From AP-15 sp963797115 (GTDB lineage: Bacteria; Pseudomonadota; Alphaproteobacteria; ATCC43930; CGMCC-115725), in NCBI GenBank assembly GCA_963797115.1, contig CAWCOH010000001.1, positions 2,852,001-2,916,000 of the forward strand: DNA of 64,000 nt, written 5' to 3'. How positions within the stretch are numbered: the first letter of the stretch is position 1; each line of letters starts with the position of its first letter. Below the pieces are notes generated by a model. The model did not search any database. It was not told the DNA's origin and worked only from the letters and a program-made list of their open reading frames with translations. A program made the position numbers and the translations under genes. This document shows, piece after piece, positions 8,111 to 16,153 of the stretch.

Positions 8111-9406
8111 TCACGCAGCATCGAGGGCCTGTGCAAGATCGGCGAGAATGTCGTCCTGATGCTCGATCCCGATCGACAGCCGAACGTAATTTTCGGTGAC
8201 CCCGGTTTGCAGCTGCTCCTCGGGCGACAACTGCGAATGGGTCGTCGACGCCGGATGGATCGCCAGGCTGCGCGCGTCGCCGATATTGGCGACGTGGTAG
8301 AACATCTGCAACGCGTCGACAAAGCGCGCTCCGGCCTCGCGCCCGCCCTGCAGCTCGAAGCCGACGAGCCCGCCATAGCCGCCCTTCATATAGGCATCGG
8401 CGCGGCGTTTGGCCTCGCCGCTCATCAGGCTGGGATGGATGACGCGGGTGACCTTTGGGTGCTCGGCGAGGAATTTGGTGACGGCCATCGCGTTGGCGCA
8501 ATGGGCACGCATGCGCAACGGCAACGTCTCGAGCCCTTGGACGAAGAGGAAGGCGTTGAACGGGCTCATCGGCGCCCCGAGGTCGCGGAGCAGGGTCACC
8601 CGCATCTTGAGGATGTAGGCGATCGGGCCCAGGGGTTTGACCGCCTGCGTCCAGACCGCACCGTGATAACTCGGATCCGGCTGGTTCAAGAGCGGAAAGC
8701 GGTCGGCGTGCTTTTCCCAATCGAAGTTCCCGCCGTCGACGACGATGCCGCCGATCGAGGTGCCGTGACCACCGATGTACTTTGTCGTCGAGTGCATGAC
8801 TATGGCCGCGCCGTGCTCGATCGGCCGGCACAGCACCGGGGCCGCGGTGTTGTCGACGATCAGCGGAACGCCGAGCTCACGGCCGATCCGTGCCACCTCG
8901 CCGATCGGGAAGACCTCGAGCTTCGGGTTGGGCAGGGTCTCGGCGTAATAGCAGCGCGTCCGGGCATCGGTCGCGCGCCGGAAGCCCTCGGGATCGGCCG
9001 GGTCGACAAAGCGAACCTCCATCCCCATGGTCTTCATCATTGTGTTCAGAAACAGGTTCCACGTGCCACCGTAGAGGTCGGTCGAGCTGACGAAATTGTC
9101 GCCCGCCTGGCAGATGTTCTGGACCGCGAACAGCGAGGCCGCCTGACCCGAAGCCAATGCCAATGCTGCGACCCCGCCTTCGAGTGCCGCGACCCGCTCC
9201 TCGAGCACGGCGTTGGTCGGGTTCATGATCCGCGAATAGATGTTGCCCAGTTCGGCCAGCCCGAAGAGGTTGGCGGCATGCTGGGTGTCACGGAACTGAT
9301 AGCTCGTCGTCTGGTAGATCGGCACCGCGACGGCGGTCGTCGTCGGGTCGCTCCGGTACCCCGCATGGAGCACGAGCGTTTCCGGATGCTGGCTCTTGGT
9401 CGGCAT
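8111..9406 (-). CDS. metY: O-acetylhomoserine aminocarboxypropyltransferase / sulfhydrylase
   Basis: PLP enzyme of the Cys/Met metabolism family that makes homocysteine from O-acetylhomoserine and sulfide. The 431-residue length fits MetY rather than the shorter MetB/MetC/MetZ. Visible motifs are YSRIMNPTN, LASGQAA, the VDNTAAPVLCRP strand, the PLP lysine in HSTTKYIGGHG, and a C-terminal SIGIEHQDDILAD. It diverges from udgX with 107 bases between the starts, which leaves room for two promoters. It heads the minus-strand run that ends with the Uma2 gene. Confidence 0.9.
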   Translation of the reverse strand: MPTKSQHPETLVLHAGYRSDPTTTAVAVPIYQTTSYQFRDTQHAANLFGLAELGNIYSRIMNPTNAVLEERVAALEGGVAALALASGQAASLFAVQNICQAGDNFVSSTDLYGGTWNLFLNTMMKTMGMEVRFVDPADPEGFRRATDARTRCYYAETLPNPKLEVFPIGEVARIGRELGVPLIVDNTAAPVLCRPIEHGAAIVMHSTTKYIGGHGTSIGGIVVDGGNFDWEKHADRFPLLNQPDPSYHGAVWTQAVKPLGPIAYILKMRVTLLRDLGAPMSPFNAFLFVQGLETLPLRMRAHCANAMAVTKFLAEHPKVTRVIHPSLMSGEAKRRADAYMKGGYGGLVGFELQGGREAGARFVDALQMFYHVANIGDARSLAIHPASTTHSQLSPEEQLQTGVTENYVRLSIGIEHQDDILADLAQALDAA

Positions 9407-9513
9407 TTAGGTCTCCGTCGGGCAGGGACGCTGAGCCGGCACTCTGCCACGAGCGCGGCTTCGTGGGTAAGCCGGTTTCGCACCAAAGCTGCCGATTTGG
9501 CGTTTGCCTGAAT

Positions 9514-10176
9514 ATGACCGACGAGCCCTCAACCTCCCGTCCCGACATCGGAAGCCGGTTGATCCCGGCAGAGCCGACGATTCCGGGTCTGCGTGCAGCC
9601 GCCGAGGCATGTACCGCCTGCTCGCTCTATAAGAACGCCACTCAAACCGTGTTCGGCGAGGGCCCCAAGGGTTCGCTCCTGATGCTGGTCGGCGAGCAGC
9701 CCGGCGACGCGGAAGACCTTACTGGGAGGCCCTTTGTCGGGCCCGCCGGCAAATTGCTCGATCGCTGCCTCGCCGAGGCGGGAATCGATCGGGCGCGGAT
9801 CTATGTCACCAACGCCGTCAAACATTTCAAATGGGTGCCGCGCGGTCCGCGGCGCATCCACAGCAAGCCCGGCGCGATCGAGATCGAAGCCTGCTTTCCC
9901 TGGCTGGAGGCGGAGATCGCGGCGGTGAAACCGCGAATTGTCGTCGCTCTGGGCGCAACCGCGGCGCGGGCACTGTTCGGAAGGGCAGTTCGGGTTACTC
10001 GCGATCGCGGCAGGCCGGTGCCGTCGACACTGGCGCCCTATGCATTCGTCACGATCCATCCCTCGGCGCTGCTGCGCGCTCCGGACGACGCGACCCGTCG
10101 TCACGAAATATCGCGATTTGTCGAGGATCTGCGAAAAGCTGCGTCGTTTTCGACATCGTTGGAGGAGTCTCGATGA
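9514..10176 (+). CDS. udgX: UdgX, covalent-type uracil-DNA glycosylase
   Basis: A 220-residue uracil-DNA glycosylase of the UdgX group, known to bind uracil sites and stay covalently attached to the DNA. Motif 1 is GEQPGD (residues 60-65) and motif 3 is HPSALLR (182-188). Between them is the diagnostic loop RRIHSKP (113-119), whose His116 matches the histidine that forms the covalent bond. The known loop reads KRRIH; here the first lysine is proline. Cys33, Cys36, Cys85 and Cys127 are placed to hold a 4Fe-4S cluster. The start at 9514 is preferred to 9463 because the upstream residues do not look like the family. Its stop overlaps the next start in an ATGA. Confidence 0.9.
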   Translation: MTDEPSTSRPDIGSRLIPAEPTIPGLRAAAEACTACSLYKNATQTVFGEGPKGSLLMLVGEQPGDAEDLTGRPFVGPAGKLLDRCLAEAGIDRARIYVTNAVKHFKWVPRGPRRIHSKPGAIEIEACFPWLEAEIAAVKPRIVVALGATAARALFGRAVRVTRDRGRPVPSTLAPYAFVTIHPSALLRAPDDATRRHEISRFVEDLRKAASFSTSLEESR

Positions 10177-10412
10177 AAACGACGACTCGCACCTGGGTGG
10201 CGTTGGGCGCCGGCGCAGGCGCCGTGTTTGCCGTCGTCGCAGTGGTGGCCGAGCTTTGGAGCGGCATCGGCGATACGGAGATCAGCCTCGCCGGCGCGCT
10301 CGCGATGATTTGCGGGGTCGTCGTCGCGCTCGCTCTAGGAATCGGACTGATGTCGCTCGTGTTCCTCAGCAGTCGGCGCGGTTACGACGAGGCCGCCAAG
10401 AGGGATCATTAA
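10173..10412 (+). CDS. Small two-helix membrane protein
   Basis: A 79-residue protein I do not recognise. It begins with MKTTTRTW, then a Gly/Ala/Val-rich membrane segment (about residues 9-29), a short loop (ELWSGIGDTEIS), a second membrane segment (about 38-64) and a charged tail. A GGAGG ribosome site lies 8 bases before the ATG, inside the end of udgX, and the ATGA overlap makes co-translation with udgX likely. No functional link to DNA repair can be seen. Confidence 0.7.
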   Translation: MKTTTRTWVALGAGAGAVFAVVAVVAELWSGIGDTEISLAGALAMICGVVVALALGIGLMSLVFLSSRRGYDEAAKRDH

Positions 10413-10593
10413 AAAGATTCCGCGCGGGAGTTCGGCGCAAAAAAATTAACCATACCAAACGATTATCGTTCAACCTACGCGTAATGTAGCTCAGCTCGTT
10501 GCCTGTAATGCGTGGCGATTTGCGAAGGGCCCTTGCGCCAAGGGCGAACCCGTTGCAACCTTGCGGCGTGCTGTCCTGAAGAGGAAAGTTGCG

Positions 10594-11049
10594 TTGAACA
10601 GGTCATCTACTCAGACGGAAGAGCCGAAGCCGGTTCCGAAATATGGGCGGGGCACCGGTGTCCCGAACCCGATCGATGTGCATGTCGGCGGTCGGATCCG
10701 GATGCGCCGGCTGTTGCTGGGCATGAACCAGGAAACTCTCGCCAACGCGCTGGGCCTCACCTTCCAGCAGGTTCAGAAATACGAAGGCGGGGCCAATCGG
10801 GTCAGTGCGTCCCGGCTGTCGGCAATGGCCGAGATCCTCGGCGTGCCGATCTCGTATTTCTTTGGCGATCTGCAGGCGGATGATGCCGATGTCAGCGCCG
10901 AGGACAGGCAATGGCGCGAGCAGTTGCAGCGGCCCGAGACGATCGAGCTGATCCGGCTCTATTACGCGATCGGCGATCAGAAGATCCGGCGCCAATTCCT
11001 GGAGATGGCGAAGACGGTAGCCGAGTCCTTTGAGGCCAGAGCGGACTAG
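10594..11049 (+). CDS. XRE-family helix-turn-helix regulator
   Basis: A regulator with a lambda-repressor type helix-turn-helix: GGRIRMRRLLLGMNQETL and LTFQQVQKYEGGANRVSASRL give the recognition helix. It is followed by a C-terminal extension (REQLQRPETIELIRLYYAI) typical of the short XRE regulators common in alphaproteobacteria. The TTG start at 10594 has a good GAGGAAAG site 7 bases upstream; an alternative TTG at 10561 would add 11 residues but lacks one. It stands alone between udgX and the convergent gamma-glutamyltransferase gene. Target genes are unknown. Confidence 0.82.
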   Translation: MNRSSTQTEEPKPVPKYGRGTGVPNPIDVHVGGRIRMRRLLLGMNQETLANALGLTFQQVQKYEGGANRVSASRLSAMAEILGVPISYFFGDLQADDADVSAEDRQWREQLQRPETIELIRLYYAIGDQKIRRQFLEMAKTVAESFEARAD

Positions 11050-11068
11050 GTGCCCCGGGGATGCGCGG

Positions 11069-12820
11069 CTACCAGCCGAGAGCGTAGGCCGCGCGACGGG
11101 GATCCGCCCCGGCTTCCAAGACACCGCGGCGACGGTCGGCGAGAATCGCGCAGACCGCACCCGCGGTCCAGATCCAGTCGGGCCAACGATGGATCTGATG
11201 CCCGCGCCGTTCCAGTTCGGCGGTGACCGGCTCCGGAATGCGGCCCTCCACGGCGAGCCGTCCGGGATAATAGTCGAACGGCGCAAAGGACGACGGGAAG
11301 CTATAGGTCGCAAAGCGCGGCGCTTCGATCGCCGATTGGGTGTCCTGTCCGAAGACGAACAGGTTCAGCAGCACTTGCAGCATCGCCTGGGTTTGAACGT
11401 CGCCGCCCGGCGTGCCGAACGGCAGAAACTGATCGCGACCCCTGATCGCCAATGCCGGGTTCGGGGTCAGGCGGGGTCGCTTGCCGGGTGCCACCCCGGC
11501 GGGATGGCGCGGGTCGGGACGGGATTGCGAACCGCGGTTCGAGGGTATGAGCCCGGTCCCGGGGACCACCGGGGAGCCATAGGACCCGTCGCTCGGCGTC
11601 GCCGAAAACAAATTGCCGTGGCGGTCGGCGACGCAGACATAGGAGGTGTCGGGCTCCGGGTTCGGCTCGCCGAAGGCGGCATGTAGACTGCGGGCTTCAC
11701 GAGGAGTCAGCCTGTCGAGCAGCCGGGGCTCGCCCTGATGCCCAATCTCGCCCGGTGACGGCATCTCGGGCCAGGCCTTGTCGGGACGGATCAGCTTTCG
11801 CCGCTCGGCTGCATATTCCGCCGAGATCAGGGTCGCGAGCGGCACCTCGACCTTGGCCGGGTCGCCGTAATAAGCCTCGCGGTCGGCGAAGGCGAGCTTG
11901 AGCGCCTCGGTCACATGATGGATGTAATCCGAAGAGTTCTGACCGAGCCCGCGCAGGTCGGTCCCCTCGAGCAGTGCCAGGGTCTGCAGCAGCACCGGGC
12001 CCTGGCACCAGGCACCGCAGGTGAAGACCTCCAGATCGCCGAAGCGGCGCCTCTCCGGCGGACCGACCGGCGAGCGGTACGCGGCGAGGTCTTCCGCCGA
12101 CAGCAGCCCGCCCTCCTGTTTCATGAAGGCGACGATCTTGCGGGCGATGTCGCCACGGTAGAAGGCGTCGCGCGCGGCTTCGAGTCCGGCTTCCCGACCG
12201 CGGGAGGCGGCGGCACCCTCTTCGTCGGACATGTATTGCAGAGACGCTGCAAGATCAGTCTGGCGGAACACCTCGCCGGTCTCCGGCAGCCGGCCGTTCG
12301 GCAGAAAGATCGCCGCGGTCGACGGCCAGGCGCGATGGTCCGCCTCGTGCCGCTTCAGGCTCTCCGCCATCAGCGGATACATCGGGAAGCCGTCGCGGGC
12401 TAATCGGATCGCGGCCGAGGCGACCTCGCCAAAGCTCATCGTGCCGTAGCGCCGCAATGCCGTGATCCAGGCGTCGGGGGCAGCCGGAACCACCGTGCGC
12501 AGCACCCCTTTGGGGATTTTGCCGCCGTGCTCGCGCAGAAAGAACTCGGGGTCGAGCGCATTTGGCCAAGGACCGAGCCCGGCGATCGTCACCACCTCCT
12601 CCTTGTCGGCGAGGTAGATCATGATGGGTGCGACGCCGGCGACATCGACGAGATCGCTCTGCAGTACCCCGAGCGCGATCCCTGCCGCACAGCCCGCATC
12701 GATCGCGTTGCCGCCGGCCTGCAGAATGTCGAAGCCGGCAGTGGCCGCGAGATAGTGGCCTGCCGAGATCGCGTGCTTCGTCACGGCAATGGTCGGCCGA
12801 TGCGAGGATGCCTGGGTCAT
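11069..12820 (-). CDS. Gamma-glutamyltransferase family protein
   Basis: An Ntn-hydrolase precursor of 583 residues expected to cleave itself into two subunits. The new N-terminal threonine is probably the Thr of PDTSYVCVAD (about residue 400), aligned with TTHYSVVD of classical enzymes. Other family landmarks are GGNAIDAGCAAGI near the N-terminus and LTPNPALAI with GTPGGDVQTQ near the C-terminus. No signal peptide is seen from the start at 12820, so the protein may be cytoplasmic, unlike periplasmic Ggt. A longer frame to 12958 overlaps the divergent dihydropyrimidinase gene and is rejected. The substrate may be a gamma-glutamyl or cephalosporin-like amide. Confidence 0.85.
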   Translation of the reverse strand: MTQASSHRPTIAVTKHAISAGHYLAATAGFDILQAGGNAIDAGCAAGIALGVLQSDLVDVAGVAPIMIYLADKEEVVTIAGLGPWPNALDPEFFLREHGGKIPKGVLRTVVPAAPDAWITALRRYGTMSFGEVASAAIRLARDGFPMYPLMAESLKRHEADHRAWPSTAAIFLPNGRLPETGEVFRQTDLAASLQYMSDEEGAAASRGREAGLEAARDAFYRGDIARKIVAFMKQEGGLLSAEDLAAYRSPVGPPERRRFGDLEVFTCGAWCQGPVLLQTLALLEGTDLRGLGQNSSDYIHHVTEALKLAFADREAYYGDPAKVEVPLATLISAEYAAERRKLIRPDKAWPEMPSPGEIGHQGEPRLLDRLTPREARSLHAAFGEPNPEPDTSYVCVADRHGNLFSATPSDGSYGSPVVPGTGLIPSNRGSQSRPDPRHPAGVAPGKRPRLTPNPALAIRGRDQFLPFGTPGGDVQTQAMLQVLLNLFVFGQDTQSAIEAPRFATYSFPSSFAPFDYYPGRLAVEGRIPEPVTAELERRGHQIHRWPDWIWTAGAVCAILADRRRGVLEAGADPRRAAYALGW

Positions 12821-12915
12821 AACGGTCCCTTTGCCCGATGCTCCTGATGCACCACAGTAGCGCTTGACCGGCGGACGGTAGAAGGGCGTTGTAGGTCGAG
12901 GCGGAGGGATACGGC

Positions 12916-14379
12916 ATGAGCGAGTTCGATCTGGTGATCCGCAACGGCACGGTAGCAACCGCGGCCGATACCGCGTCGTGCGATATCGGTATCAAGGACG
13001 GGGTCATCACGACCCTCGGCAAGAACCTCGCGCCGGGGGAGCAGGAGATCGATGCGAGCGGCCGGCTGGTCCTGCCCGGCGGTATCGACAGCCATTGCCA
13101 TATCGAGCAGCGCTCATCGGCCGGGGTCGTCTGCGCCGACGATTTCTACAGCGCGACGGTGTCGGCGGCGTTCGGCGGGACCACCACGGTGATCCCGTTC
13201 GCCGCCCAGCATCGCGGCCAGTCGCTGCGCCAGGTGGTCGAGGAGTACCATGAGGCCGCCCGCCCGAAAGCGATCATCGACTATGCCTTTCATTTGATCA
13301 TCTCGGACCCGTCCGAGCAGGTCATGGGCCAGGAACTCCCGGCGCTGATCCGCGACGGCTACACCTCGTTCAAGGTCTATATGACCTATGACATGCTGGC
13401 CCTCGACGACCGGCAGATGCTCGACATCCTGGCCTTGGCGCGGCGCGAGGGCGCCTTCGTCATGGTCCATGCCGAGAACCATGAGATGATCAAGTGGTTG
13501 ACCGGGCGCCTGCTGGAGCGCGGCCTCGGGGCGCCGCGCTACCACGCGGTGAGTCACGCCCGGCTCGCTGAGGGCGAGGCGACGAACCGTGCGGTGGCTC
13601 TGTCGCAATTGCTCGACGTGCCGATCCTCCTGGTCCATGTCTCCGCCGGCGAGGCGATCGAGGTGATCCGCAACGCCCAGACCAAGGGCCTCAAAATCTA
13701 TGGCGAGACCTGCCCGCAATATCTGTTTCTGACCGCCGACGACCTCGCCCGGCCCGGTGTGGAAGGCGCCAAATTCTGCTGCAGCCCGCCGCCGCGGGAC
13801 GTGACAGCGCAACGGGCAGTATGGACCGGGCTGCAGAATGGCACCTTCCAGGTCTTCTCCTCCGACCACGCCCCTTACCGCTTCGATGCTTCCGGCAAAT
13901 TGCCGCATGGTGAGCGGACCACCTTCAAGGAGATCGCCAACGGCGTGCCCGGGATCGAATTGCGATTACCATTGTTGTTTTCCGAAGGGGTGGGGGAGGG
14001 ACGGCTCGACCTTAACGAATTCGTCGCGCTGACCGCGACCAACCACGCCAAGCTCTACGGCCTCTATCCGAGGAAGGGCACGATCGCGGTCGGCAGCGAC
14101 GCCGATCTGGCGATCTGGGACCCGCAGCGCGAGGTTACCGTCACCGCCGATATCCTGCACGACAATGTCGGCTACACCCCATATGAGGGCCGCAAGCTCA
14201 AAGGCTGGCCGATGACGGTGCTGAGCCGCGGCCGCCTCGTGGTCGACAGCGGCAAGCTCCTCGCCGCCCGCGGCAGCGGCGCCTTCCTCCCTTGCGCTCT
14301 GTCGGAAGCGGCGCGTCCTGCAGGCGCGCCAGCGCCCGAATTGGCCTACGCTGCCGAACGCGGAACCCCGCTCGTTTAG
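12916..14379 (+). CDS. hydA: Dihydropyrimidinase / D-hydantoinase
   Basis: A binuclear-metal amidohydrolase (487 residues) that opens dihydrouracil, dihydrothymine or hydantoin rings. The metal site is complete: HCH near residue 60, the carboxylated lysine in SFKVYMTYD (about 153), histidines in HAEN and HVSAG, and the aspartate in SSDHAP. The C-terminal GSDADLAIWDP is typical. It diverges from the gamma-glutamyltransferase gene. With the PuuE-like deacetylase about 2 kb downstream, the area looks like a fragment of a nucleobase or hydantoin catabolic region, although the beta-ureidopropionase partner is not seen. Confidence 0.92.
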   Translation: MSEFDLVIRNGTVATAADTASCDIGIKDGVITTLGKNLAPGEQEIDASGRLVLPGGIDSHCHIEQRSSAGVVCADDFYSATVSAAFGGTTTVIPFAAQHRGQSLRQVVEEYHEAARPKAIIDYAFHLIISDPSEQVMGQELPALIRDGYTSFKVYMTYDMLALDDRQMLDILALARREGAFVMVHAENHEMIKWLTGRLLERGLGAPRYHAVSHARLAEGEATNRAVALSQLLDVPILLVHVSAGEAIEVIRNAQTKGLKIYGETCPQYLFLTADDLARPGVEGAKFCCSPPPRDVTAQRAVWTGLQNGTFQVFSSDHAPYRFDASGKLPHGERTTFKEIANGVPGIELRLPLLFSEGVGEGRLDLNEFVALTATNHAKLYGLYPRKGTIAVGSDADLAIWDPQREVTVTADILHDNVGYTPYEGRKLKGWPMTVLSRGRLVVDSGKLLAARGSGAFLPCALSEAARPAGAPAPELAYAAERGTPLV

Positions 14380-14429
14380 ATCTGAGCCCTTTCGCGACAG
14401 CTCTGTCAGCCACCGACTGGTGAGACGAC

Positions 14430-14844
14430 ATGAAGCTCCGTGAAACCATGGAGCTGGCATATCTCAGAAAATATATCGAAAACATCATCATCGGACTGGA
14501 GGACCCGCTGAACCAGCACCTCGTCAAATTTGGTCGGTTTCGATTTTCCGGCTGAACAACGCGGCCATTTCCGGCGTGAGGTACGGACTTGGCTGGCCAA
14601 GATTCAAAGGCTGCGCATGAAGCCGGATAGCCGAACCAGTTCGTTCAAATTTTATTTCGATCTGCTGTTCGATTATCCGTTCGGCGGGGTCGAGATCCAG
14701 AACATGCGTACGATGATGGATCTGATCCGCGAGGAATACGGCCTCGCGCCGATCAGATCGCCGGAGGCGTTGGTCGGGTGGCGGCAACAGTTCCACACCA
14801 AACTCGCGAACGGTTGCATGACGGCCAGGGTGTGCTCGATTTGA
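14430..14844 (+). pseudogene. Hypothetical protein gene broken by a one-base insertion
   Basis: Two consecutive frames read as one coherent protein if one G is removed near 14531. The first part begins MKLRETMELAYLRKYIEN and ends ...NQHLVKF. The second continues VGFDFPAEQRGHFRREVRTW and runs through a hydrophilic helical stretch to 14844. Joined, this is about 137 residues. I do not recognise the family. It lies between hydA and the inverted superoxide dismutase fragment, in a stretch with other broken genes, and may itself be truncated at the 3' end by the rearrangement. The join is inferred from reading-frame continuity only. Confidence 0.45.
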
Positions 14845-14943
14845 TGCCTGAATAGCCCGACACCGCCCTCGTCTGACACCCGATCGAGCACCGCCCCGCA
14901 ACGCGGCGAAAAGACACCCAAGCCGAATTGCCGCTACGTATCG

Positions 14944-14979
14944 CGGGTGGGCGTCTTCAATCGGGTGGGCGTCTTCAAT
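14944..14979 (+). repeat. Tandem 18-bp direct repeat at the duplication junction
   Basis: Two perfect adjacent copies of CGGGTGGGCGTCTTCAAT (14944-14961 and 14962-14979). The second copy runs into the start of the superoxide dismutase fragment, whose own sequence supplies the GCGTCTTCAAT part, so the repeat marks the breakpoint. Confidence 0.85.
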
Positions 14980-15367
14980 AATGCCGCACAGGATTGGAAC
15001 CATACCTTCTACTGGCAGAGCATGCGGCCGAAGGGCGGTGGGCCGCCGACCCGGCGCGATCGCCGAACACATCAAGAACTCGTTCGGCGATTACCCGAAA
15101 TTCCGCCAGGAATTCGCCACCGCCGCAGACAGCCAGTTCGGCAGCGGCTGGGCCTGGCTCGTGCAGGACCCGGACAAGAAACTGAGGGTCGTGAAGACCT
15201 CTAACGCCGACACGCCGATGGCGCGCGGGATCAGGTGTCTGTTGACCTGCGACGTCTGGGAGCACGCCTATTATCTAGATTACCAGAACCGCCGTGCGGA
15301 TTACGTCAACGCCTGGCTCGACAAGCTGGTGAATTGGGACTTCGCCGCCCGCCAGCTCGCCACCTGA
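14970..15367 (+). pseudogene. Inverted 3' fragment of the superoxide dismutase gene
   Basis: Nearly identical at the nucleotide level to the reverse complement of 1075-1471, the last 130 codons or so of sodB. It keeps the equivalents of His114, Asp197 and His201 but lacks the N-terminal part with the signal peptide and first metal ligand His62. An extra C near 15050 (ACCCGGC against ACCGGC) shifts the frame, so even the fragment is not open throughout. No promoter or start is evident. High identity with few changes points to a fairly recent duplication with inversion. Confidence 0.9.
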
Positions 15368-15438
15368 CCCGCCGCAGGGGCTGTAAGGGGGCGGGATCGC
15401 TTGCAATCGGGCTGGCAACGACGGCGGAGCCCCGGCCG

Positions 15439-15751
15439 TCAAACCGGCTGAAGCTTTTGAATAAAATCGTTTACTTCGGGCTGCGTCCGGGTGTCGCCGT
15501 GATACCGGAAATCGATCATCGCATCCTTGTTGCGCGACACCCAGTCGACGACTTGCCGCGATGCCTGGCGGACGACGCGGAGCGGCAGGCTGTTGGCAAC
15601 GACGCTCGGATTGTCCGCGACCGCGACGGAAAAGCTCGGCTGTGAGCGCCCCGGCTGCAAGAAATATTTGACCCGGCCCGTGCCCGCCCATCGCCGTCAA
15701 GATGAAAATGGTGCCGGTGACGCCGGTTTGTGCCGTCGTCAAGTTCGCCAT
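15439..15751 (-). pseudogene. Degraded small hypothetical gene (DUF4160-like tail)
   Basis: Reading from 15751 the frame gives MANLTTAQTGVTGTIFI...GHGP. Near 15672-15680 the sequence becomes coherent in another frame (RVKYFLQPGRSQPSFSVAV, then a helical end with RQVVDWVSRNKDAM) and stops at 15439. The layout resembles small alphaproteobacterial hypothetical proteins with a DUF4160-like ending, often linked to toxin-antitoxin loci, but I cannot confirm the family. The shift makes it a likely pseudogene. No partner gene is beside it. Confidence 0.4.
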
Positions 15752-15899
15752 CTCGACGACATCGTCCCTCGGCCAGCTCTTCCGCCAATCGAGTATCGGC
15801 CGGGATATGCATCAAATTTTCGACCGTCATAATCTGTACTTAGCATGAAACGGCACCCAACGCGAACCGCTACGGGGCGTTGGCCCCCCCTTCACCCTT

Positions 15900-15925
15900 C
15901 CCTCTCCCCCCTCGGGGGGAGAGGG
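15900..15925. repeat. GC-rich intergenic hairpin in a gene-free stretch
   Basis: The stretch 15752-16153 holds no convincing gene. Its clearest element is a near-perfect palindrome, CCCTCTCCCCCC facing GGGGGGAGAGGG across two bases, followed by TTGAGAAGGGTTGG. A related, less perfect pattern lies at 27920-27960 after the ThDP enzyme gene. Such elements are common between genes in GC-rich proteobacteria; here it may stop transcription coming from the minus-strand gene at 15439-15751 or simply be a dispersed repeat. Confidence 0.6.
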
Positions 15926-16153
15926 TTGAGAAGGGTTGGCGAGACGAAGCCGAGCCCTACCCGAACCTGGGTGAGGGGGGGGTGACGGTCGATCGTAAAA
16001 TTGCTCCTAAAGGGTTTTGCTCCCCCGCAAGAGAGCGGTTCCCCCAAAAAAGCTGCAAGCAGCTTCCGCTTCCGTGACCGCGCAATGCCAGCGGGAACCT
16101 GGGCAATACCTTGATGCAGTCGCGTCGATGATGACTACAGATAGCAGGTTCGC

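Noticed and set aside
6977..9511. An 844-codon plus-strand open frame
   Set aside because: It is antisense to the glycosylase and metY genes, with no domain or ribosome site; a shadow frame.
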